DNA of 10,533 bases. Origin: Isohypsibius dastychi. Lineage: Eukaryota; Tardigrada; Eutardigrada; Parachela; Isohypsibiidae. The position numbers and the translations under genes are program-made. Each line of letters begins with the position of its first letter. Within the stretch, counting starts at the first letter, position 1. The notes beneath the pieces are model-generated. The model ran no database searches. It saw only the letters and a list, made by a program, of their open reading frames with translations, and was not told where the DNA came from. Location of the stretch: assembly GCA_034696485.1 (NCBI GenBank), contig JAQIWT010001509.1:1-10533 (forward strand). Reading direction: 5' to 3'. Positions 1-7,859 of this stretch are shown here, piece after piece.

Positions 1-1680
1 TGCTTCCAGTTAGCCTTGTTCCACCATTTAAAATGGCTCGCTAAACCTAGCCAGTATCATGGCTTTAATACGTGGAAGGCGAAAGGGTCCTTAAGCATAG
101 GAAGACTGGCTAGTTCCTGCGTTGCTATTGTGCCTGTCAAACTGGCTATGAATGCCTTTAAACATGTCCAAGTTTCGGATAGGGTTGTTTCAATATATTT
201 TGCTCAAGGGAAAGTGAACACAGGAAGTATACAAAGTCATTAAAATGGATTGCGTGTTTAATCTAGATGAAGACTTCTGGAATTATTCAAAAGAAGCCTT
301 GTATTAAATCTGTTTAAGTAGGCTGATCAGGTGGGAACTGGCCCCCAAAATTCTGGATTCTTGTCATTTCCGTTCTGAAGTCAGGAAATAGTCGGAAGAT
401 TACAGGTCAATTCTGCCGATCGCGTGCTGAATTTTACCGAAATCTAGTCCTTAGATGACCTTTCGTTTGGAAATTTTGCTTTGTTTACAGTTCTGTCTTG
501 AGTTTCTTCATCGATGTGTGAGAAAGAGGTGACAGGGTGTGACATTCAGAGCACGCAAGGCAAGCAACTTTTTGAGACTTTTACAAGACACCGCTGATGA
601 TTATTCGCTTGAAGTGACAAGCCGGTGTGACGAATCTCAAAGCTAATTTCTGCGATCACGAACATGAACGTGAAATAAATGACATTTTGTGTTGCTTTGA
701 TGAGAGTGGAGAATAATGGCATTTTCGGCATGACTTGATAATTGCTTGAAAAGGAACAAGGATGCAAATTATACAGATGATTCTCCCGGCAGTTGGGCCT
801 TTAAAATTGGAAATGTGCAATATAATTTGCCGGTGAATGGAGGTGGATACCGTAAGAGAGGCCCGCATGTCACACAATCCAACTGTGAAATATTTCGAGC
901 TGTCAAAAAGTAGGATGAACGGACGTACTGTATTGTTCTGCAAATTCAATCGCCCTTCCCTTTTTCTTAAGAACATGGATCCCTAACGGTGAAGTCAAAT
1001 GATCCACTAGATTGCTGGCCTTTATTCCATGTGGGTAAACACGTTCGACGACTTGTACCGTACAATTGTCCGCACGACGGGATCTTTCTGTATTTTGCAA
1101 GTGTGGCATCCTAGCGTCTGCCATCGCGATTAATCATCGTTTTGAAACAGGGATTTGGCTAAAAGCTGATCAACCATCCTGGGAGCTCCGTGTAATTATT
1201 ATATTTGCTTGCTTCATTGTCAGCAGTTACACAACAACATACAGGTAGGGATTTGGTTCTGGTGACCTTTCACGAATCAAAATCAGAATATTTGCCAAGT
1301 CTGATATTAAATGACGTGAATTTTTTCTGGATTTCGTTCCGACTGGAAAATTTCTCATTACCTTGTGCATGTAGCCCGAATTCTCTATGCGGCTTTTTGG
1401 CGCTTGGTTGGTTCTGAATGACAATCCCTGAACGACCTTGTGGACAAAGAGCGACGTCTCCATTTTGAGCTTGGAATGGTAGACAATTGAAAAGTCATAA
1501 TCTCTTAATCCTTTTTGTTTTGCGGCTCTATTTACCTGCTTATCATGATGATTAGAACTGGAATAATCCTCCCGTGATCATCCTTTGGGTGAATGAAACT
1601 CTTATCGCATTTTTGCAAGGTCGACTCATGACATCTAGTTTTGACCAATATTTATTTGGTTATATGTGATAAATGTTTTT
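1..1680. other. non-coding stretch, nothing identifiable
   Basis: No gene can be supported here. A frame on the plus strand is open from the window edge to a TAA at 241-243 (80 codons), but it has no recognisable motif and no convincing splice site at its end; it could be the tail of an exon starting outside the window or chance. Other open frames up to about 106 codons on either strand overlap each other and look random. A donor-like CAG/GTAGGG lies at 1242-1248 after a short open frame. The stretch is best read as intron or intergenic DNA. Confidence 0.6.
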
Positions 1681-1710
1681 TTTCCTAAATTCTTATTTTC
1701 TGTTTCGTAG

Positions 1711-1787
1711 CATATTCTCATGCTTCATATGAATCTATGAAAAAATTAGTTGAGAAACGTCCGCTAATCCAGTCATTGTTTCCTTAA
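1711..1787 (+). CDS. candidate 3'-terminal coding exon (C-terminus of an unknown protein)
   Basis: Seen: a long pyrimidine tract from about 1674 ends in TTTCGTAG at 1703-1710, with a branch-point-like TCCTAAAT about 25 bases upstream, which makes a strong 3' splice site. After two bases completing a codon, one frame runs 24 codons (YSHASYESMKK..., ending ...LIQSLFP) to TAA at 1785-1787; the other two frames close within 30 bases. Two AATAAA hexamers follow about 160 bases later with GT-rich sequence beyond. Inference: the end of a plus-strand gene whose earlier exons are upstream. The only nearby donor-like site with matching phase is CAG/GTAGGG at 1244/1245, but its reading frame is short. 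No protein family is recognised, and 24 open codons can occur by chance. Confidence 0.17.
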
Positions 1788-1944
1788 AAATTATTTTTAC
1801 AAAACAAATGAGACTGTTGCCTCTTGATTAGAATCAGATTATTCAGAATGCAATTGTCAGGAAAGGGATATTTACAGACTAACTTCAGTAAAGCTTTCAT
1901 AGAGCATCCGAGATCGACAGATGGAGAAGTTGCTGAAGGGCGGA

Positions 1945-1999
1945 AATAAAAGAATAAAGCCGGCTTGTCCCACAGGTGTTGGATCAACCGGCTTTTGGG
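1945..1999 (+). promoter_or_regulatory. candidate polyadenylation signal with GT-rich downstream element
   Basis: AATAAA occurs at 1945-1950 and again at 1953-1958. A GT-rich run follows (GGTGTTGG near 1975-1982, then CTTTTGGGGG at 1992-2001). This arrangement is the standard metazoan cleavage and polyadenylation layout, and it sits about 160 bases after the TAA of the candidate terminal exon at 1711-1787. AATAAA is common in AT-rich DNA, so position and pairing are the only support. An 8-bp inverted repeat (AAAGCCGG at 1956-1963 and CCGGCTTT at 1988-1995) overlaps it. Confidence 0.22.
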
Positions 2000-2440
2000 G
2001 GAATATTGCATCCAATTCATTTTATAGACCTTCTGGTGACCCTTTTGTGTGGATTAGGCATATCGTGATGATGGCTTTTAGTATGATGCAAAAGGTCGTG
2101 TGGACAAATGGCGGCCCACTCAGGCAAATTGAACAAGGTAGCTCAATCAAAAATAGCTTATTTGAATGTGTTCATATTACGAACAATCACAGCATGCAGG
2201 TCAGAACGGTACAATACAACTTTATTTAGTTATTATAAGAATTTCCTCACCGTACTTCCGCGAAGAGCCAACATCTCTATTTTTTGATGAGGAACGAAAA
2301 TTTAGCAAAAGATTTTTTGATATCAACACATTGATTTTGCGGCTTCTCTAGTGTTGATTGATTCAATTTGAGAACCGAGGTCACATCTGCGTTCCATGCT
2401 ACCAACGACCGCATTGGCCTTTGTCTTCTGCTTTTAGCAG
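2000..2440. other. non-coding stretch, nothing identifiable
   Basis: A frame of about 100 codons crosses 1921-2229 but has no recognisable domain, overlaps the candidate polyadenylation region, and is what chance gives in a window this long. An exact TGATTGAT word, the consensus of Exd/Pbx-Hox composite sites, lies at 2355-2362; one such word is not evidence of function. The stretch ends in the pyrimidine tract of the acceptor described at 2441. Confidence 0.55.
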
Positions 2441-2592
2441 GTGCAGCTGGGTTTCCAGTGAATAAATGTGAAATAAAATGAATGATACGTCAGTTTTCTG
2501 TTAAACTGAAAGATATTAGAATTGTTAGAATCTTTCAATGATATTTTAATTTTTAAATTTGTCGAATATTCATGCGAACGAATGAAATTCAG
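2441..2592 (+). other. candidate untranslated internal exon between strong splice sites
   Basis: Seen: the sequence TTTGTCTTCTGCTTTTAGCAG ends at 2440, a strong pyrimidine-rich acceptor. 152 bases later CAG/GTAAGT (2590-2598), the perfect donor consensus, occurs. All three forward frames between them contain stops within about 40 bases, so it cannot be an internal coding exon. Inference: if real, it is a 5'-UTR exon or part of a long non-coding RNA. The length is typical for an internal exon. The alternative is chance decoys: strong isolated splice sites are not rare in introns of this size. No RNA structure or homologue is recognised. Confidence 0.2.
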
Positions 2593-3451
2593 GTAAGTAA
2601 AAATTAAATTCAACCACGTCAATGCGTGTATTTATGGACTAAAAAATTCTGAAAACAAAAGCGTATAATGTGACCGCTAATGCGACAGACTTTTACACTT
2701 TATCAGATCTGGTTTCGGATCTCTTTGCAGTATATTCTTGCGAACCCTTTCAAGTCAATGTTGACCGAAAAGGTTAACTAAATGGCAATCTGGCAAGACT
2801 GCCGGCTAGTTACCAGCATACCAAATGGATTTTATCCTAGTGAGCCAATTAGCACTTTCTTGATCGGCGGATAGTGTATGCCGAACGATATATGCCGAAA
2901 GACATAAGGCGTGCATTTTTGGGGCAGGTTGATGGTCTCTTGAGGATGTGCTAATTAAACAAATTGTAACCACAATCATATCGTTGAAGGTGCATGCAAA
3001 CATGAACAGATCAACCATTTTCGTGAGAACATTCTTCAGATCAATCAGCGGACCAGTGCACAAAATAAGATTCTACATGAAAATCCCTGGACCTGCCATA
3101 GTTCTAAAACTTGTCAAAGGATCGATTTTATTTGATTTAAATGGAGGTTGTCTAAATGTTTTCATATTTTTCTCGCGTAAGTTGACTTCATAAGTTCGAT
3201 CTGTTTTGCGATAGAGGTCATTCGGACGGATTTCGAATTGATTGAACACGTATGTAAATATATTATTTGTTTTCTCGATTGTTCTTTTGAAAGCTTTGAA
3301 ACGTTGAATTCTTTCCTTTTTTTATCTGTGAATTTCCGTATGCGCGTTGCAGCTCCTCGAATTCGATAGTTGGCAGAGTAACAGAGCAAATTACGATTTT
3401 TGCATATTTGATCAGCCAGTCTCGTGCCGGTCCTCCCATGGGACATCTTAC
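2593..3451. other. non-coding stretch, nothing identifiable
   Basis: Contains short frames of at most about 95 codons on both strands with no recognisable motif. A plus-strand frame of 46 codons (3353-3490) follows an acceptor-like TTGCAG at 3347-3352, but it overlaps the minus-strand candidate exon at 3452-3571 and has no donor or polyadenylation context, so neither reading is preferred. A copy of the repeated 10-mer ACTTGTCAAA lies at 3109-3118. Confidence 0.55.
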
Positions 3452-3571
3452 CTGAATATTCTCATCCGAATCATAATATCGTTGATTTTATGAGAACCTT
3501 TTGAACTTTGCATAGCCCACATTCGAGCCAATCGAGGAATTCTGAATGATATATTCTTGTTCCTTACGTGA
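3452..3571 (-). CDS. candidate internal coding exon, unknown product
   Basis: Seen on the minus strand: CTAAT followed by AGTTCTGCAG gives a branch point plus acceptor ending at 3572. 120 bases later the sequence reads CAG/GTAAGA, an excellent donor (exon end 3452, intron GT at 3451-3450). One frame stays open for all 39 complete codons (HVRNKNISFRIPRLARMWAM...) with one base before and two after, and meets a stop immediately inside the intron. The length is a multiple of three, so including or skipping it would preserve frame. The peptide is basic and matches no family I know. The acceptor's pyrimidine tract is weak, and a 39-codon open frame in one of three frames is not improbable by chance. 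No partner exon is identified. Confidence 0.17.
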
Positions 3572-4580
3572 CTGCAGAACTTGCTATCATTAGCAGTATT
3601 ATTTGTTCACTAAAATATTTTGAAAAACATGGATGTGATTTTGCCTCTTCACAGTTGATTGTTAAAGCATTTTGTACATACGGTATGTGGCGCATTATCG
3701 GATACTAAAAGCGATGACCGCTTGGGGTTTTGAAATGCAACACCAGACCTGAACTGGATCAATCCAGGGCGAAAAGTGCAATTTGGGTTCTCAACCCTAT
3801 TTAGTTGTTAATTTACTTTGGAAATAAAACGGTTGACCCAGTCTCTGTTCCTTCGTAAGTGCCATAGTCAGTTCAATATTACGAAGCAAACCATATCCTT
3901 TGCAAGAGTTTAGACAGCCGATTGTCCGGAAAATAAATCGCTTTGACTTCTGATGCGGAACGAAATTTACATACTTCTTTTCAGACGAAAAAGCAACATT
4001 CAACTAAAATGTTTCAAGTCACAAAAAAGGCGAAAACCGTTACATTTATGTAACCATTAAGAAACTGTCAGCTCAAATTAAAAGGCGTTTCCGTAACCCA
4101 CGAAAATAACGAGCAAAGCACTCGAAACTAATTACTTCGTGCTTGCCTTATTTATCGCCCATGCAAAGCGCTGGGACTTGTCAAAATCCCATGCGTGCAA
4201 AAGTTCGGTTTGATGTGAGGAGCAATCTTTGGCCGTAGCGGGAAAAAACAACCAACGAATGAAAAACGGCACGAACGAATTTTGAAGGGTTTCATCTCAT
4301 TAAATTTTCCAGCTAGGGACTCATGTCATTACCAAAGCATCCATCGCGCTACGGAACATTTAACTGGGCATTTGCAGTCGATGATCACGTCCTTATGGAT
4401 AGTTAACTTTGATATGGGTTTTCTAACACTGGAATGGCCTTCTATTCCAGAAGCGACCACATCCCCTAAACAGACGAATTGAATTAGGTTTGCAATGATG
4501 AAACGAATGAGTTTTAATGGAAAGCTGCTCTGCACGCCAACTTGAAATTCGACGTGCTTCGTGAGCAGAAACGGCGAACC
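3572..4580. other. non-coding stretch, nothing identifiable
   Basis: No supportable gene. Short frames at 3797-4003 (minus) and 4282-4535 (both strands) overlap each other and have no recognisable motifs. Another copy of ACTTGTCAAA occurs at 4176-4185, flanked by a 5-bp inverted repeat (TGGGA/TCCCA), and CCCATGC is repeated at about 4158 and 4188. A donor-like GTAAGT at 3856 has a poor exon side (TTC). The 11-mer AACGAATGAAA near 4253 also occurs near 2577. Confidence 0.55.
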
Positions 4581-4697
4581 ATGGCGGACCGGCGAAGCAC
4601 AACCGCTGTTTTTTTAAACAGAGTTATGAAACAAATGCGGAATATTTGGGTCGTTGCTTTGTTTTTCAATTATGGTTTGTTCCTAATGACAGAATAA
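4581..4697 (+). CDS. small ORF encoding a candidate 38-residue membrane peptide
   Basis: Seen: ATG at 4581 sits in CGAACCATGGCG, with A at -3 and G at +4, an excellent eukaryotic start context. The frame runs 38 codons to TAA at 4695-4697. The N-terminal half carries basic residues (R4, R5, R14, K17, R20), followed by a hydrophobic run at residues 21-36 (NIWVVALFFNYGLFLM) and a short polar end (TE). That is the layout of a single-pass membrane micropeptide with a cytosolic N-terminus. Known: animals do encode functional single-pass peptides of this size in transcripts otherwise thought non-coding. Inference: this may be one. It is isolated, with no recognised promoter or homologue. A run of seven T inside codons 10-12 is also part of a 6-bp hairpin (4606-4621). 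Chance remains the likelier explanation. Confidence 0.15.
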   Translation: MADRRSTTAVFLNRVMKQMRNIWVVALFFNYGLFLMTE

Positions 4698-5839
4698 TTG
4701 GGTTCCACATGCTCCATGTGTTCGTTTTGCTATGAGAACGAACCTCACACTCACACTCGGTAATTTATTGACAACTTGTTTTTTGAGTTTTCTTCAAAGA
4801 GTATTTGAGATGTTGATTAGCGCGCTTGCTCGAGTTTTTATGAAATAACCGTTTGAACAAGTTGACGAGCTTACAGAGAAGAGCTTTTTTCATATCCAAG
4901 TGGATCACCATTATCCTCCGGCAGACAAATCCTTTTTCTGGCGACCTAGTTTCATACTAGAATTGGATGGTACCGGTGTCACTTCCCTCTTGTGGGAAAG
5001 CGATTATATTGCCACTCTGTGAATATTTTAGTGTTCTCCACAAATCCAGCTTTGAAATATTTGCGCCAGCTTCCTAATCTAGTATCAATGAAATGAATTA
5101 ACTATGGATACAAGTAGAGCATCCAAAGTTTCCAAGAAGTTGCAAATAATGTACGGTGATGTTTTTTGCTGGATTGTATTTGCTTTCCAATTAATACGAG
5201 AGCGCATTTTCATGAAAGTCCTCGAAACGTAAGCAAATTAGGAATTTCATCAGTAGCAATACTGATTTAAACAAGAGGAAATGAATCTCATTTCAAGAAC
5301 GAAGCATCAAACTTGAACCGTGAAAGAGCCGATCAATCCCGTACAAAGTACACTCAAAACTCCACCTCAAACAAAGTCCCTCTTCCCATTTTCCCAGAAC
5401 CCCACCCTCGCATTGCCTTCCTTCTGAGTCAGTGCAAAATCAATTTGTCTATTTCCGCTTTAAAATAGGGGATTCATGAAAAGGCCGGGCTTGTTCTCGT
5501 CTGCCCAGTGAAGAAGAAACCATTGATGTGTGTGTGATCGGGAACGCGAAATTGTCCTTTTTCTAGATGCACAGGCTCTTCCTTGTATCAGTCACCACAA
5601 TGCCCGTACAAAAATCCATTTTTCGTCCTGCTTGCTGATAGAGATAAGCCTGATTTGTCCTTCTCTGTGAGGAGCTCGTTTTTCTTCTTGATGATCCGAT
5701 TAGACACGTAGCTATCCAACTCCCTGGCGTCTTATTCATCCAGATTTATTATTGCTATTTTTCACTTGCCGGCGATGATTGCAGCTGTATTGCTTTACCA
5801 CTGTGTGGACACCACAACATTTTCTCCCATAGTATGTGT
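4698..5839. other. non-coding stretch, nothing identifiable
   Basis: No frame of note on either strand across more than 1.1 kb, the emptiest part of the window. A pyrimidine-rich patch at about 5380-5430 has no convincing acceptor within it, and a (TG)5 run lies at 5527-5536. Two short perfect palindromes are present (TTTCATGAAA near 5210; GGTACC near 4970). Best read as intron or intergenic sequence. Confidence 0.6.
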
Positions 5840-5845
5840 TTTATT
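5840..5845 (-). promoter_or_regulatory. candidate minus-strand polyadenylation hexamer
   Basis: TTTATT on the plus strand reads AATAAA on the minus strand. It lies about 154 bases beyond the TAA (6001-5999) that ends the longest open frame in the window, a normal 3'-UTR distance. The hexamer alone is common, so its value depends on that exon being real. Confidence 0.15.
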
Positions 5846-5998
5846 ATCAATCAGTTTTTGAACGTGGAAGGAGATTTTCTGCACGTTGTAGTCTGATTGA
5901 TTAGATTACACTGTATTCTAAATGCAAGTGGCATTCCGGCTTCTTGTTCGTATTCGTAATGCTGTTCCGTTTCCGCGAACTTCTGCAGCGATCTTCGT

Positions 5999-6396
5999 TT
6001 AACAAAGTGCAAACATTTCTGTTTTTATTATTATAACCAATTTCTGAGTCGCCCATTCTATGTGTGACAGCCGAACTTGAAAATATTGTTTCGTAATTTG
6101 ATTTTGTTTTCTTAATCGAATGTTTTGCAGGATCGATTTTTCATTTGGAAACAGAATTGATCTCTCACGATCTTGAAATTCCTCGGAGGGAATCTGCAAT
6201 CCAAGCGAATATTTTGCGATACCGTTTCTATTCGAAGAGATCAATTTGACCGGTTTAGAGCTCACATTTTTTTGTGGATCTACACATCGCGGCTGGTGGC
6301 CGACAATCAACATTTCCGATTTTTCCCCATTTCCGTGTTGGATTTCTGGAGCGCGGCAGTGTGGAAAACGTCGGATGGTAAGTGAGAAGGCCTGAT
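5999..6396 (-). CDS. candidate 3'-terminal coding exon, unknown protein
   Basis: Seen: this minus-strand frame belongs to the longest open stretch in the window (145 codons, 6436 to the TAA at 6001-5999). It has no ATG near its start, but within it a pyrimidine tract (TTTTTTGCCTTCTTTT) followed by ACTGATCTAG gives an acceptor ending at 6397, with a second AG at 6393-6392. From 6391 about 130 codons remain (AFSLTIRRFPHCRAPEIQHG...), a mixed, charged composition without repeats, signal peptide or membrane segment. An AATAAA follows about 150 bases after the stop. Inference: last exon of a minus-strand gene. No family is recognised. The overlapping plus-strand signals at 6131-6377 are an alternative. 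By rough reasoning, an open frame this long is unusual but not impossible by chance in 10 kb. Confidence 0.22.
6131..6377 (+). other. candidate plus-strand exon between splice-like sites (not open throughout)
   Basis: TTTTGTTTTCTTAATCG then TTTTGCAG (ending 6130) forms a good branch point and acceptor, and GATG/GTAAGTGAG (donor GT at 6378-6379) is a strong donor, 247 bases apart. No frame is open across the whole interval: one closes at 6158-6160, then stays open from 6161 to the donor; another is open from 6133 to about 6243. It would therefore be untranslated, or an exon whose coding part starts inside, but the later open frame has no ATG. It lies antisense to the minus-strand candidate at 5999-6396, and at most one of the two is likely real. 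Confidence 0.13.
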
Positions 6397-6405
6397 CTAG
6401 ATCAG

Positions 6406-7780
6406 TGTAAAAGAAGGCAAAAAAGGATCTCGTCAATTTAGGCGTTTTTATTCTTTGTGCCTCTAAGGCCTCTCACCGAAATTATAGATCATAATAATTA
6501 GGAAGAAAACAAGATTATGCACGCTCTCTGAACTCCCATCATTAACACTTGAAAAATCAATTTCATCCCATTTCCGTTATTCCGCTGTGCCCTCTTATAG
6601 ATTTGTGTGAATATCGCGGTTCGTCATAATTTCGTCAGACGATCTGGTTCAAAAAATCATAAATTTATGCGTAGCTTAATCGATTTAACAGTTTTCAGGA
6701 CGATTTAGAATAGCTGCAATTGAAGAAAATTGTAAAAATTGCATCAGTAAAAAAAGATGGACAAAAAAGATATGATCGGATCGCAATTTCTGTTTTTTGA
6801 AAATCAGAAAACAAGACTTCATATTGAAATGTTTTATTTCATAAATGAGCATATAGTTTCTATGTTGTTCCGGAGAATGTTTTATTTTTAACGTTTTCTA
6901 CGTTGTAGAAACAATCTTTTGAAAGTTCTCTCATGCAGTGGCTGCAAATAATTCACTGAGATGAATGATAATCAAATTTTTCGCCACTGTGACTGTAACG
7001 ACGTGCAAAGTCTTCGAAGCAGTAAAAACGCGCTGGCGTCCTGGAAATTGAAAATTAGAAAGCCGGTTGTGGTAAACAGACAGGCTGTCGGCTGGCAATG
7101 GGGATGAATCAGGATGAGATGGGTGAATCACATCAGGTGATCATGTTTCACTGAAGCGGCGGATGTGCTCCTCATCCCATCCTTAAAAGTAACAAGGGGG
7201 GAATAGAATAACAATATCATCACGGTCAACACGCACGGTGCATTCGTTTAAATGATTTGTTTTCCATTTCGACTTTTATTCTAATGAGCAAGCTCGCAGC
7301 TGAGCGCGGCGTTTATTTCCCATTAAGTTAACCCAAGTTTCGTGGCCAAATCCATGCATAGCTAATCACCCAACGAATTAACCTTATAACCCGCCGCAAC
7401 AAAGGGAATTCCGGTTGAAAAACGGTATCATTTGGCTGGACCACTTAGTATGAATGTCCAAAGTGGGTGCGTTTTCTTTTTATTCGCCCTAAATATGCAA
7501 AAACATGTAGCTTTTAAAATTTCGGCCATCGATTGGATGAGTAATTGATTATTACTGGCATTCTGTGTACGGATTTCGTAATGTTGTCTGTTCCACTTGT
7601 CGGACAAAAGCGGGATAATTTCTTTTACGCATACCCACTGGCCACTGCAAACATTGACCATAGAATCGGATGAAAGCTGCCGGGTTGATTTAAAATGTTC
7701 CTTCCAGGGTTTGATGAATGGAGACATGAGATTTCACTCCTTTTTAAAGCGAAAATTCACTGGCAAATGAAGCATTATGC
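6406..7780. other. non-coding stretch with short repeats, no gene identified
   Basis: A minus-strand frame of 99 codons (7727-7428) starts with a true ATG but has a weak start context and no recognisable motif. Local structure: the 12-mer AATGTTTTATTT occurs at about 6828 and 6878; TTTCTAC/GTAGAAA forms a 7-bp hairpin at 6895-6911; and GATGA-rich near-duplicate words (ATGGGGATGAATCA and ATGGGTGAATCA) lie at 7098-7130, next to CAGGTG at 7134-7139. The part at 7240-7390 carries TAATGAG, CAGCTG, GTTAAC, ATGCAT and GCTAATCAC, words seen in homeodomain, bHLH and Otd-type binding sites, but not densely enough for a call. Confidence 0.5.
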
Positions 7781-7792
7781 GAGCTACTTAAT

Positions 7793-7859
7793 ATGCATAA
7801 TTCCTCAAGTGGTTTTGCCTCTAGAAGGGCCAGCAGCTGCGGAGATCAGTTTAATTAAA
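7793..7859. promoter_or_regulatory. candidate enhancer-like cluster of transcription-factor words
   Basis: Within 67 bases: ATGCATAA (7793-7800, POU or homeodomain-like), TCAAGTGG (7805-7812, the known high-affinity site of NK-2 class factors such as Tinman and Vnd), CAGCAGCTGC (7831-7840, containing the E-box CAGCTG), and the 10-bp palindrome TTTAATTAAA (7850-7859, a homeodomain core on both strands). Known: developmental enhancers in insects often combine such sites. Inference: this could be part of one. Each word alone is expected somewhere in 10 kb; only their closeness is suggestive. The target gene is unknown. Confidence 0.2.

Noticed and set aside
1-243. Plus-strand frame open from the window edge (80 codons)
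   Set aside because: No recognised motif, and no start or splice context that I can confirm inside the window.
1956-1995. 8-bp inverted repeat as a stem-loop or small RNA
   Set aside because: Stem of eight with a 24-base loop and no extension; too weak for a precursor hairpin or terminator.
1921-2229. Plus-strand ATG frame of 102 codons as a gene
   Set aside because: No recognisable domain, no upstream promoter signals, and overlap with a candidate polyadenylation region; the length is expected by chance.
3353-3490. Plus-strand 46-codon frame after TTGCAG
   Set aside because: The pyrimidine tract is distant from the AG, no donor or poly(A) context follows, and it conflicts with the minus-strand candidate.
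4606-4621. CTGTTT/AAACAG hairpin as a terminator
   Set aside because: Six-base AT-rich stem in a eukaryotic context; likely coincidence around a T run.
5527-5536. TG dinucleotide microsatellite
   Set aside because: Only five units, below what I would call a repeat feature.
7428-7727. Minus-strand ATG frame of 99 codons as a gene
   Set aside because: Weak start context, no motif, no splice or poly(A) arrangement; length compatible with chance.
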